A DNA stretch of 31,004 bases from the NCBI RefSeq assembly GCF_000006405.1, contig NW_003216106.1, positions 3,371 through 34,374 of the forward strand. The letters are read 5' to 3'. This document shows positions 1-11,300 of this stretch, one piece after another. The stretch's first letter is position 1; each line of letters opens with the position of its first letter. The position numbers were made by a program, and so were the translations under genes. The DNA is from Perkinsus marinus ATCC 50983 (Eukaryota; Perkinsozoa; Perkinsida; Perkinsidae). Below the pieces are notes generated by a model. The model ran no database searches and was not told where the DNA came from. It was given only the letters and a program-made list of their open reading frames with translations.

Positions 1-75
1 CCGTGCATATCTCTCGGGCTCGTCGAATGCTCCAGAGCATCAGTTTGATCCCATCAGCTCTCATCCGCGTTAACC

Positions 76-1955
76 ATGGCTCCCAAGAAGAAGGTAGAAG
101 AAGTGAAAAAGGTCAAATTTGGTCGACCTGGGAACACCCTTCGTATGGGTCTCGTCGGACTGCCGAATGTTGGCAAATCTACGACTTTCAACGTCCTCAC
201 TAAGGTAATACCAATAGTGACTTTATCAGCTCTCTTCTCTAAGTGTCTGTTCCCAGTGTTCGATCCCAGCTGAAAACTTCCCCTTCTGCACCATCGACCC
301 TCATGAGGCTGTTGTCAATGTCCCTGATGATAGGTAGTAATGACGATAATAAAGAGTTCCCTTCACTCTATATGCATCCTCAGGATGGATTGGTTATCTG
401 CTACTTTCAAGCCCAAGAGCACCATCGCGGCCGTCTTGCGAATTTGGGATATCGCTGGCCTCGTGCCCAATGCCCACGAGGGGGAGGTAAGACTGCGCAC
501 CTCGACCATTTGTCGTTTTATCTGAAATTTAATAGGGTCTCGGAAATGCCTTCTTGTCGAACATCCAGTCCGTTGATGGCATTTATCATGTATGCAGAGC
601 TTTCACTGACGATGATATCGTTCATACGGAAGGAGAGGTAAGCGAGTTGGTTAATTTCACGATGGGTGAACAGTTTTATTTCTCCTTAGGTTGACCCCGT
701 TCGGGATCTGCAGATTATTCAGTCAGAGCTCATCTTCAAGGATCTGGCCCACGCCACGAGTCGTGCGGCCGAGTACGCTAAGAAAGCTGAACAGAATAAG
801 AAAATGAAGGAGCTCAAGGAGGAGTAATGTATCCTCATTGCTGCTGTCATTTTCATGTTTTTTTCCTAGATATGATGCTCTCGTGAAGTGCCAGCAGATA
901 TTAGAAAGTGGCAAGCCTCTGAGACTCTGTCCCGACTGGACTTCCAAGGAAGTGGAAATTGTCAACAAGTAGTGGTGAATTTACCTTCTCCGTTCTCGTA
1001 GACTCCCCGATGACTCAGGTATCAGTTCTTGACCACCAAGCCAACTGTGTATCTCGTCAATATGAGCGAGAGGGACTTCGTGCGTCAGAAGAACAAGTGG
1101 TTACCCAAGATCAAGGAGTGGGTTGACGCCAATGGTGGTGGCCCTATTATTCCATATTCTGCTGCCTTTGAGATGGAGTACCAAGAATGTGGTAAGTTGC
1201 GGCAAGTGAAGAGCCTCCGACATGATTCCTGGTCGTAGGTGACTCGGAGGAGGATAAGAAAGCCTACCTTGAGAAAACTGGTGCCAAGAAATCTATGATC
1301 GATAAGATCATTAAGACTGGGTATGACATATCCCACAGTGCTCGTTCGTCGCAGTGTTGGAATGAATATCCGCTTTCCTCAGCGTACCTCACGAGCTTCC
1401 TCACTAAATATAGAAGCTCATATACGAGTTATAGTAGAAGTGTACAGAAGCCGATGAGAACTGCCCAAAATTTCCCTCACAATTTCCATATTGTTACTAA
1501 GACGTGTAGATGGCCATGTACATATCTTCCTACACTGCTTGCCCATCGTGTACTTTTCAGGTACGACTATTTGGATCTTATTCACTTCTTCACCTGCGGC
1601 CCCGATGAAGTCCGGTGTTGGACTATCCAGAAGGGCACTAAGGCTCCTCAAGCCGCCGGAGTTATTCACACTGGTAACTAATGCGGCTGCTAACAAGGGC
1701 TTCATATTATTCTCAGATATGGAGCGTGGATTCATTTGTGCTGAGACCTACCGGTATGAAGACATTCGGGAACTCGGCGATGAGAATGCCGTAAGTCTCG
1801 CTTTACCGCACCTCAATGAACTCATCCTCAATAGAAGGATACCCCCCTCTGTTCAGGTGAAAGCAGCGGGTAAGTTGCATCAGAATGGGAAGAACTATGA
1901 AGTTCTCGACGGCGATATCTGCTTCTTCAAGTTTAACGTCAGTAAGGGCAAGTAG
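76..1955 (+). CDS. OLA1: Obg-like ATPase OLA1 (YchF family), 11 exons
   Basis: Predicted 394-aa cytosolic P-loop NTPase of the YchF/OLA1 family, which binds ribosomes and modulates translation and stress responses. Exons: 76-204, 257-333, 384-486, 536-637, 690-823, 870-968, 1019-1191, 1239-1320, 1561-1673, 1717-1790 and 1857-1955; all introns are GT-AG and the coding length is a multiple of three. Visible motifs: P-loop GLPNVGKST at residues 28-36, the DIAGLV Walker-B region, and NMSE at 229-232 in place of the GTPase NKxD motif, the known reason that this family prefers ATP. The C-terminal TGS domain runs from about residue 305 ([15 protein letters not shown]) to FFKFN near the end. Length matches human OLA1 (396 aa). 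Nine introns are 43-66 nt; intron 8 (1321-1560) is 240 nt and carries a dispersed repeat. The ATG at 76 is the only start that gives the usual basic N-terminus. Confidence 0.95.
1352..1535 (+). repeat. Dispersed repeat in OLA1 intron 8
   Basis: Collinear with the copy at 19710-19880: CAGTGTTGGAATGAATAT, CTTCCTCACTAAATATAGAAG, the GATGAGAACT and CAAAATTTCCCTCA core, CATATTGTTACTAAGACG and GGCCATGTACATA. It accounts for most of the only long intron (240 nt) in OLA1. Confidence 0.85.
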
Positions 1956-2961
1956 ATGTTCTTCGAGTTATGTCGGTATCAAACTGTCTACGGTTTTCTC
2001 GTTGTTCCCTACGACCATCCATACTTGGTTAGCGCTATCAGCCTATGTGGCTTGGATTTCCTCAAGAGTGTTGAATTCCTAGTTGTTAATGCTATAGAAG
2101 ATGAGTCACTGTTGATGATGAGTAGAAGTTAAATCGTAAAATAGGTTTTTTTCTTAGCCAAAAGGTGGTAATTTCGTCATCAGGATCTCAATCCGAAACA
2201 ATCATTCTGAATGATTCATTCTTGGATAAAGTTGGTTGGTAGGAAAAAAGATATGGAAAGAAAGTTGAGTTCTTCCTGACTCTTTTAGCAAAAGTTTCCG
2301 GTTTCTCTACTCTCCATATATGTAATATCTACCAACTGTGAATCAAGGGCATAATATAAGTTGAAGAGATATCCTGTCTTAGCGGTATCGAACGGGATAC
2401 CTGTGTTGTGTGACGATGCAATCGTATGGGCGGAGAAGAATGAGCTCACAGAGCTTGATAATCAGTCAAATTTGCCATGGTGAATTTAATTGTTGCTTAT
2501 CTGGCCTCTCTCTGTCTCATCGGCCCCAACCTCTTCCACTCGCGCGAAGTGACCGTATGCAATACAGTTTTTACACAAACTCAGCGATTTGAGAAGGACC
2601 GACTTGTCTCTAGTTAGGAGAAGGAAGCCCTAGAAACGGCATCCTCCACTGGAAATGGTCAAGTTCTTCTGGAACAGACCGTCCACTCCGATGTTATGAA
2701 ATCTATTCATGAGCATCCATCATCACATGGTGCACTGTACCAACGCAACCTTGAGAGGCCAAAAGTATAAGGTTTCGAGTAAATCTCTCTGTTGAAGCAT
2801 CTGCTCTCGACCATTATCGCTGAGGAGGATCAATAGCGAGAAACAAGCTCATGTAATCGTCCCCTACCCGACGAAGCCCTCCATTGTCGCTAGGTGACGA
2901 ATCGGCAGTTGGCGCTGCTAGTGTTATGGATTGACCGTCGACAACCTGAGGTGTGAAGGAA
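1956..2961. other. Intergenic region after OLA1; in-frame 58-codon ORF at its start
   Basis: About 1 kb between two convergent genes. Immediately after the OLA1 stop codon an ATG at 1956 opens a 58-codon reading frame to 2132 in the same frame as OLA1; I do not recognise the peptide and it may be 3' UTR. The rest shows no exon-like reading frame with flanking splice sites on either strand. Confidence 0.4.
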
Positions 2962-4198
2962 TTAGTCCCCGCACAGCTGCTCATGAACACCCACCAGACG
3001 TATCGGTTCGCCAGGCTGTCCTGTTGTTGGTATTGTCAGCGTCACATTGTCTCCGCCCTGGTCGCGTGGTTGGGCAGGAGCCTCGACAGGAGCTGGTGCC
3101 TGAGACATTTGGATCGACTGGCATACATTGGGCCCGGATTAAGAGGCTCACCTCAATACAAGCGGCACACCTCAGGCCTATCCACGCCACAAAGCATCGG
3201 AAGCAAAGCTCACATGCCAGAGACAACACGAGTAAGAAGCCGCAGATGTAGCCGAAAACTAAGTAGCAATCAATGGGAATAATTCATTCGGGGAGCAGTA
3301 GAACGTACGAGAAGCGATAGTGCTGCCGTTGATGCTGAATGGAATATCCGCTTCCTTGAAGTATTCGAACTATCGAGAAAATAATTCCAGATGAGAATGG
3401 ATCTGACCCCTTACCAGTGGTAACTGTTCAATGAAACTGACCAGTACATCAACCTGAGTGCTGAGGATTGTATTCATCCACAGCAGCGAGGTAAGTGTGA
3501 GCAAGCCGAGGACAAGCACCCGCACTACACACGAGTAGGCGTATATCCTCACATACAGAGGACTGAAGCAGAGACCACAATAAAATACGTTTCACCATAT
3601 CAGAACTCCCGAAGAAGCCTAGGATTCATTCTAATGGTGTATGTACGAAAAGAATAACGGAATGCCTTCGGAGTAAATTTTATCACAACAACAATAACAA
3701 TGACGATCGGCTACAGATCAACGATCATCTGTGATGGACGCGAATCGATGCCCCACGCACTTCTGTTGATACACGCCAAGCAGTCCTAGACCGGCCATAA
3801 TAACCGTCGATGCTGTCAGACCCGAGTTGGCTGCCTGAAAGTGCAATATAGCACGAAACGATAACGAAGGTATGAGGATCTCACCTGAATAGTATACGCC
3901 GCATCATTCGTGGAGTCCATCATCAGAACCGCATGTATCGGTCCGCCGTAATAGTCGGCATAACTGGATACTTGAGAAGCCTATCATGGAAGAGCTGATC
4001 TCCACACAGACAACTAGCACCTACCTGAATGCCTTGAAGTGCTGTAGTGACGAGACCGATCAGGCCGAATACCAAGTCCATTGCTGCGAACACTTGAAGC
4101 GCGAAGGTGAAGGTGCAGCCGCAACAGAAAGTCGAGTCCGGGGGTTCTTTGACGTAAACCACCCGAGGTGCTGCAGCATTCGCATTTTCTGCTGGCAT
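2962..4198 (-). CDS. Four-span (tetraspan-like) membrane protein, 7 exons
   Basis: Predicted 265-aa integral membrane protein with no family that I recognise. Exons in coding order: 4198-4025, 3980-3885, 3834-3761, 3562-3415, 3369-3309, 3258-3152 and 3099-2962. Introns are 44-52 nt except intron 3 (198 nt), and all are GT-AG. Four hydrophobic segments lie at about residues 31-55 (FALQVFAAMDLVFGLIGLV), 92-112, 122-145 (VVRVLVLGLLTLTSLLW) and 188-212 (YICGFLLVLSLACEL). The short N-terminus contains FCCGCTF, and the segment after the last span has several cysteines (CELCFRC, RCAACIE), which could be palmitoylated. The tail is proline-rich (APAPVEAPAQPRD). The short-loop, long-loop pattern is like MARVEL or tetraspan proteins but lacks the tetraspanin CCG loop motif. 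The join at intron 3 is the least certain. An acceptor-like TTAG lies 6 nt upstream of the ATG. Confidence 0.75.
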
Positions 4199-4948
4199 TT
4201 TAAACTAAGCCGATTCCGTCGCCCGACTCACGCACACAAAATAGACACGAATACAACTATCAGAAACAATCTACAACGGAATTATGAGACCATGATGTCA
4301 CTCGAGTTGTTCGTGGCTCTGGACGCGTTCCCTTCATCTCAAAGGACACGCCCTTTGTGTCGGTCTCACTGTGGACCACACCATATCTGGAGCTGAGGTT
4401 TCACCAGCCTCCATGAACTGTTCGTGTTCATGATGAACATGAGGGCGCCGAAAGACCACCCTCTTTGGGATGTCGCTCGAAAAACAGGATAAACTAACCT
4501 GCTTTCTATCCACTTATGAGATGCCCGCCGAGCGTTCTTTAACATCCAAACATCCCTACAGCCGCGTACTTTCCAGTCTTCTCTAAGGTGTTGCTATGTC
4601 TGGCTATGATTGGACTCCAATTGGATTCCAAGGCAGGGGTCAATTCGATGTCGAAGCGATTGCGTGACCTACACTCGCGATAGCAAGAAAGCGGGGTTTA
4701 GCAACTAGTAGGTAACCAGCTGCAGGTAATAAGCACCAGATGCAGATCGTCCAAGTAACTCGGACCGCTGAACCTAAAGAAAATGAGACGAGGATATCCA
4801 GCAGCATCTAAAAGGGCTGGTAATGTAATGTTCTCCCCACTAGCTTTCTCGCTAAGTGAGCGCCAACGCTGCCACTTGTGCCTTTAGTCCATGGAGTTTA
4901 CAACGAAAAGCATTATCAGCAGTGGCACTCAAGCACCAGAATGAGAAC
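4199..4948. other. Intergenic region, nothing recognised
   Basis: About 750 bp between the start of the tetraspan gene and the end of the next minus-strand gene. No conserved coding frame, RNA gene or clear repeat was seen. It presumably holds the promoter of the tetraspan gene, but no core element stands out. Confidence 0.4.
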
Positions 4949-5483
4949 TTAGAGAGCAGTTGGGGCAATCAAGAGTGCACGCCAGACTCGTTTCCTGTTG
5001 ATGACAGATTTATCCCGATAATATGAACACATCCTTTCTTTACGTTGTTGTTCTTGCCATGATCGCAATGCCATCCCAAGCCCGGTTGCGGGCCACAACT
5101 TGCGGCGGTCGCGGAACATCGTCATGTGTCTGGCTGCCTTGATGCTGAGGTTTTCATCATAATTTGCGAGCTTGATGATAATGTACTTCACTTGGATTCC
5201 CTTTCTGAACTCTTCCCTCAACTTTTGGCCGATGTGTCGGTGGTACACTGCTGCTGCTAGCGTTCCACCCATTTTGCTTGAGTAGGTTATCATGCTTGTA
5301 GCCATCAGACAGTCCTCGATATGGGCCAGCAGTTTGCCGATGTCGAATCTCTCGACGAGAGACTCTCGTTATATCGAAAATGATGTCGTCACTATAGTGA
5401 GAGAGCAGAGATACTGCTACCATCCAGCTTGGCAGTGCTCTGATGTAGTTGCTCATAATGAAGGCTGCCTCGGCGTTTCTTGT
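4949..5483 (-). CDS. Unrecognised protein, two 3'-terminal exons
   Basis: Two exons of a minus-strand gene that I cannot name. The last exon is 5362-4949 (137 codons plus stop) and the one before is 5483-5415 (23 codons); the 52-nt intron 5363-5414 is GT-AG and phase 0, the size typical of this window. The joined protein is helical in character and basic, for example LVERFDIGKLLAHIEDCLM, KLREEFRKGIQVKYIIIKL and SWQEQQRKERMCSYYRD. No signal peptide or membrane segment is visible. The gene probably continues upstream: coding-like minus-strand frames occur at about 5590-5770 and 5830-5970. The joins between those pieces are not resolved, so only these two exons are called. The helical, basic composition might suit an organellar RNA-binding repeat protein, but no motif supports that. 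Confidence 0.5.
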
Positions 5484-5589
5484 CTGAATATCATGACAGC
5501 AAGTGTCGCTCAACTAACGGCTCAGGGCGGAGAGCTGCTCTGCGCCCTAGGGTATGAGTTCACCACCAGAGTACTGGGCTATGTCTTCT

Positions 5590-5970
5590 CGACCGAGCCA
5601 AGCTCGTGAAATGCGACACGGTTCGTATCGATGAGCCCCGCGTTACGTGCGCACGTGCGCATCCAAACTCTGGTTTCCAGAAGATTATTGCTCAGAGCAA
5701 CTCGCCCCTGGCGGGCGCGATTTTTTGGCGTGCCTTTCTGTAATGCTGCATGGGACTCGAAAGACTACGTGAATGGCATGGAGACAGTCCCAGTGGATGT
5801 ACTTCCCAGCCTCGGAATTTCCTCACGCACACATGTCGCTGAGGTGGAGCGTATCTTTCCACACTCGCATGTCGATGAACTTCGTGGGAAAACGAGTTGA
5901 TCGACCGAAAATCGTCTCCGCCCACGTCGTGTGGCACACAAGACGATCGGGTACTTGGAGCATCTAATAC
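5590..5970 (-). CDS. Candidate upstream exons of the unrecognised minus-strand gene
   Basis: Two coding-like stretches on the minus strand. One begins at an ATG near 5966 and reads MLQVPDRLVCHTTWAETIF, continuing to about 5830 before a GTGAGG donor. The other follows a CACGTAG acceptor near 5769 and is open to about 5590 (HAALQKGTPKNRARQG, then LLETRVWMRTCARNAGLID). The phases of the two pieces do not join cleanly with the donors that I can see, so an exon may be missing or a splice site may be non-canonical. Amino-acid composition is plausible for protein and unlike the opposite strand. They are probably part of the gene ending at 4949. Confidence 0.3.
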
Positions 5971-6840
5971 GCGCTCTCTACTAACAGCAAGGGTTCTCAT
6001 CTACACCGGTATAAGCCGCCAGCAGCGCGAAGACTGCCGACGATAACAGTATTATTTTAGCAGTACTGGTGAGGAAAGACTACTACTGCGTGCAAACCAC
6101 CATGGAATCACTGTCGTGGTATCGTCCACATCGTTCCTTGAGCAAACTGCAGCAGTTTCGTATAAACATTCACGAGGCTTGCCCCCGGGGCCCGGGGACA
6201 GTCCCTGTTCCTGAAATTATTTCCCCCACCTCTGACTTCCGATCCAACTCCATGTACTGCATGAACTGAGCTCGTTCTTGTCCCGTTTATACACGCCTCT
6301 CCTGAAATTTCGCCTCTCGGAAAGTACTCACAGTATTCAAGATAAATACTGCATGGGCGGGTGTGATCTGACAATGATAGAATAGCAAGCGATACACAGA
6401 GCAATTTTCAAACTATCTCCGTATATCATACATATACGTAATACGGTTATTATACAGTATAATAACCCGTCGCGAATCCCACACCCAAGTAAAAGTTTTA
6501 TACTACCATATCACTTGTGACTGAATCACAAAGGCTCTGTACATACTGCACCCCGGCACCTAGAATCTTTCAACCCATACATCCACACGAAAGTCGGTGC
6601 CGTTGAAAAAGCACATATGCTGCAAAGAGCGTATATGTACATTCGCGTATTGGCCAATGGAGGTAGAATCGCGCATTGCGGTCACCTTAGAGATAATCGG
6701 CTAATGCACACATGATAGGAGTCCAACGCACTCGACAGCCGAAGGTTGAACGAATACTAGGATACAATTAACACTGAGCTTCAACACAGCATGACCACAC
6801 GAGTGAGTTTTTTCCGCACACTGTAGACATCCGCGCGACC

Positions 6841-7035
6841 TCAAAAATTTGAATCTAATTTCGCGCATTCCGGATAGTACTTGACATTCATACACGAAAT
6901 TTCTCGTAAGTGCCTGTCCAACAACGCCGAGAGCTCTCGCTCGACCTTGAGACTTTCAGCAGTACCGATTTGAGCGGCAATTACATCAGTATCCAGATGC
7001 ATTTTTCGATAGTATACTCGGCCACGATCAACCAT
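6841..7035 (-). CDS. Unrecognised coding-like ORF, possible exon
   Basis: A 64-codon minus-strand frame starting at the ATG at 7035. It reads as an alpha-helical, charged polypeptide (for example KVERELSALLDRHLREI) and looks more protein-like than the surrounding frames. No family is recognised. It may be the first exon of the gene that ends at 4949, or a separate remnant. The stretch 5970-6840 between them contains only short open stretches on the minus strand, including one reading ERAQFMQYMELDRKSE around 6210-6290. Confidence 0.3.
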   Translation of the reverse strand: MVDRGRVYYRKMHLDTDVIAAQIGTAESLKVERELSALLDRHLREISCMNVKYYPECAKLDSNF

Positions 7036-7103
7036 CAAGGGTCTTATGGTAGCTCATTATCTTAGGTAGCCCCAAGTTAATGGAAAGCGAGGACAATAGC
7101 TTA

Positions 7104-7337
7104 ATTATGATATACTGAAAGGCGGTTCGCACCCGAAGGACCAATGAGCAACAGTCAAAAATGAACCAACTAATGAATGCGGACAAAGAGCCTACTACGC
7201 TTCAAGTCACACGCTCGACGATTATGACATCCTGGAAGGCGGTTCAGATCCGGAGGACCAATGATCAACACTTGAAAAGGAGTCAACTACCGAGTGGGGA
7301 CAAAGAGCCTACTACGCTTCAAGTCACACGCTCAACG
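7104..7337. repeat. 117-bp tandem duplication
   Basis: Two direct copies, 7104-7220 and 7221-7337, at exactly 117-bp spacing. The last third is identical over about 36 bp (from GGACAAAGAGCC to ACACGCTC), while the first two thirds have scattered differences. The period is a multiple of three, and a plus-strand frame repeats DKEPTTLQVTRSTI, but no other evidence of coding was found. Confidence 0.85.
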
Positions 7338-7589
7338 ATAGTAGCCAAACTCGAGATCTGATTGACAGGTTCTACTGGAGACATACGCAGAATGCGACAA
7401 CCATATAACCTCATTTATCTCCTTCTGACCGAGGCACTCGGACCTACTCCGATATGTGATCATTTTACACATTGCAATGAGAGACGGGATGATACCCACA
7501 GCTTTGGGTGCATTGGAAACCATGAAAATCACCTTGGAAATCATTAGCCCGCCTACGCGCACTACTAATTTCACGCTGGTCACCAATTC

Positions 7590-7796
7590 GGCGCGCGCCA
7601 TTTTTTTGGACGCGCATCTTTCCCACTTCTCTGACGCACCCAGTTGACCAACATCGCCTGAGAATCATCTCGCGTCTTCAAAATATGTTAGAACAACTCG
7701 AGGCTCTCGAATCGAGAGTCGATGAAGTGTTTCTCGAACACCAACACTACTCAGAACTACACGCGTATTCCATGATATTCTACTCCAGTGTGGTAA
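7590..7796 (+). CDS. Unrecognised coding-like fragment
   Basis: A plus-strand open stretch with protein-like composition, including RLRIISRLQNMLEQLEALES and VDEVFLEHQHYSELHAY, predicted to be helical or coiled-coil. An ATG lies at 7685. It runs straight into a dispersed-repeat copy from about 7797. A GTAAAA donor-like site sits at that junction, so it may be an exon followed by a repeat-bearing intron, or a fragment cut by the insertion. No family recognised. Confidence 0.25.
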
Positions 7797-7965
7797 AAGG
7801 TCAACCACATGTGTTGGTGACAATACGAAAATCCTGGGGGAAATTTCGCGGAATTCTTATCGGTTGATGTACACTCCTAACCCAATCGTACATAAACTCT
7901 TACTACGACTAGTGCGTAAACTCATGACCTCAGCTGCGAAAAGCGAACATATATTGCCACACTTT
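7797..7965 (-). repeat. Dispersed repeat, copy in reverse orientation
   Basis: The reverse complement matches the copies at 1352-1535 and 19710-19880 from the GTTGACC end through CATATTGTCGCCAACAC and the AATTTCC core to the CGAACATATATT segment. It is diverged by substitutions and small indels but collinear across most of its length. Confidence 0.7.
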
Positions 7966-8335
7966 ACTACCCATAGCCCAATCGCATTTAACTAGACTCA
8001 ACAACCACCCACGTGTTGATCATAAGCTATGTTACTGACCTCCATTCTGCTAGTCGCAGAGCAATACCCGACCAAGATAGAAGTAGAGATACTTCCTCTT
8101 GAAAGGGTTTTTTCTAAACGCAATAAGACTTGCTAAGAATGTCGAGTAAACAGAGATGAGACGACACTTAGAAACCGAGAGAGTTATTCCGTTAAGTCTC
8201 TCGATCAATCGTGTCGTAAAGAGCGTGCGAATCCCGCATAAGGGATGCACGAAAAAGGCTCAATTCATATGAGCAAAAAATAGGAGAAAGTTTGGCTTCA
8301 GAATAAGAAGGAACATGTTCTCGGTGAGGGAGAAC
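7966..8335. other. Intergenic region 3' of the P5B ATPase
   Basis: The sequence downstream of the ATPase stop codon. It holds only short AT-rich frames. No gene, RNA or repeat was recognised. Confidence 0.4.
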
Positions 8336-11300
8336 CTAATCACTCGTCTCCTTCTCATCGACAACCGCCTCTCTATCATTTCGACGCATTTGGAGCTTTC
8401 TCAGGTATGCCGATACAGGACCCAGCAAACCGAACTGGACGAATAAATGCTGAAGTACTATATATCCGACCAGTATCCAAGTCATCGCAAGGCGATAGCT
8501 TCTAGGATAGGCGTTGTTAGGCCCATCATAACCAAGTGTTGAGATCTCAGGTGATGACCAGGGGTACTCCTCAATAGCAATGTCGGAACCCGGACCATTC
8601 GGTCTGCAATCATATGCTGGATCGGGAATCCAGCTGTCCATTGCGGGAGTCGACAACTGGTAAGTGCGAACTTGGGGACCCAAGAAACAACCACCAATAT
8701 CGCCAACAGAATACTGCGAGATAAGGGGAATGTCTTTGGTCTCGAGCGATGATCCTGTGTCACAGTTGACACGATAGACACAGGGGAAATCGCTCGGCTC
8801 TTCCCATAGCAGACAGAATATCATAACGAGGAAACAACCATACAGGATATTGATTGCCCAGTTAAAGACTATGTTCTTTCTGAAGTGACCACCATACGTA
8901 GCAACATAAGCTTGTGTGACGAGCACAGTAAACAACATGAACACTTGAGGAGGAGCGTCGTAGTTATCACCCTTCTTCATCCAGTCTTTAGGAGGGATAT
9001 CAATGTCTAGTGTGTTCACATATTGATACCAGCTCGAGTTGTAGGGAGACCATAGAACAGCATATGTGATGATCTGGAAGGTATAATAGGAGACAATTGG
9101 CACAGCGCAAGCAAGGATGGTTCTCCATCCCAATAAGGAAGCTGTAGGGCGGAACTTGGCCAACTTCTTAGTCGGGCCAGATAAAGTCATCGTCCATACC
9201 ATAATTACACCAATCATTATATCCATGGTCAACCACACCCATTCGCCGACGTTAATGTTACCAATGATGGTACCGGATAGACGAATACAGGTTAACACAT
9301 ATCCATAGACAATAAAGAAGGAGTAAGTGGCCAACTGAGTAGTAAGGCAAGCGCGACCTTCACGAATCATATCAACAACTGTAAAGAGGGAGCGCCCATC
9401 ACGACCAGAGCTGAATGGCGATACCATAGAAGCCTCGGCATCAGATAAGGCCATACCAGCATGAGCAGCACGAAGAGCCCCACAGTCGTTACCACCGTCA
9501 CCACACATACCAACAACAAGCTTACGAGACTGAAGGTACTTCGTTACGTTAACCTTATCCTCTGGCTTCATACGGGCAAACACGAAAATGTCTTCCCATA
9601 TGAATTCCAACTTCTCTCTGTGAGAATGTAGGTATCTCCATGCACCTTGTGTGACAGCTAGCTGATCAACACCAGGAACAGGTATGCATCCCCGTTCACC
9701 AGTGTCCGAGTCCGACCACACTATCTCATTAATCTCCTTGTTCAGATCTCCAATAAGTATCCTCCCTTCTTTAGCGTCACCATCAAGAATATGGCATTGC
9801 TTAGCAATAGCAACACCCGTTAATACGTTATCACCAGTACACACGACACTACGTACGTTACCATCCTTGAGAGCTTGAATAGCAGCGGGCGAATCATGCT
9901 TCATCTCGTTACGGAATAGCAGCAGACCACACATTCTCAGACCATCCTCGAGCTCATCGCGACTTGTCGAAACGACTTCCTCATCAGAGATCGAACTCGG
10001 CATAGTCTTGATGGCCATGGCTAGAGTGTAGAAGTTGTCAGCAGCACATCCCTCAGAGACTGTAACGAAGTCAGCAGGGATAGAATCTTTAACAGAAAGA
10101 GCATGAATTCGCTCATAAGAACCCTTCACGATGACCATAACTTCCTTGGTGTCCAAATCACGGACAACCGCGCCTGAGGTCATACGTTTGTGGTCGAAGT
10201 CAAGAGCTTTCACAACCTCCAGCTTATGAGAGGCAACGCCAGCTGGAGACCTAATAACACTGCTTCCCGAATCAGGATCAGGCAATGACCAACCAGTAGT
10301 AGTTAACATAGCAACATCCACATGATTACCCACTAGACTACCATCACGGAGCGATGTGACAGTGTGACACGAGGCCAAACCATATTGCAACACCAAGGGA
10401 ACCTTTTCGGCCACAACATGATGGTTCGTATCGTCACCAACAGGCAGATCATTGTCGAAGACCACGCGATCGAGGAAAGCACCGGATGCCAGGTCCACAG
10501 GGATCACCGCCGCGAAGTCCATCCCATCCTTCGTAATCGTTCCCGTCTTGTCGAACACCATGGTGGATATCTTACCAGCGACGGGTATTCTCCCAGGTTG
10601 CAAACAGGCGATCTTCTCGTTCCTCTCGAGCCTCTTGGATGACACTGATTGTCCCATGACCATCGACACTGGGAGCATGGGATTCATAGACTGTGCAATC
10701 GTGTTGAGTATCTGTAATACCGTAACAATCCATGATCCCAGATCAGTGAGGGTGGCATATAGCACAGTTATCAACATAGCATAACAGAACATAATGGTAT
10801 AAATTATTGGCAGTTGATCGTTATACTTGAACCTGACAGAAATGGACACTTCAGCCAGGATACGTAAGGAATGACAGAACCTACCTCACAGACTGGGGGA
10901 ACAGGACCATTCGGACCAGTTGACCCTTGCTCGTGAGAGCACCCACGGCAGTACACAACATCACAGCCTTGCCGTCAAAGGAACCAGTAGACTGCATACA
11001 GATCGTACCTACAACCCAAAACGAGTGAATAGATCAACTATCGAAAAAGCAAGACACAATAACTTACCAGCATATGCACAATTCTTCTGACCAACCGAAG
11101 CACCAGGAAGATCCTCAAGAGGGAACTTCTGGATAGGCATTGGCTCACCCGTCAACATCGACTCATTAACAATGACAGTACCGCTTACAACGATACCATC
11201 GCATGGTAGTGGATCTTGCTCTTCGACACGAACCAGATCACCCAGAACTACATCCTGGGATCCTACTTCGACCCACTCCCCGTCCCTAAGGACGTGCACA

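Noticed and set aside
3-203. ORF overlapping the OLA1 start in another frame
   Set aside because: The OLA1 frame in the same place carries the conserved P-loop; this ORF is a shadow.
8482-8781. A 99-codon minus-strand ORF
   Set aside because: It overlaps the C-terminal part of the ATPase in another frame and has no features of its own.
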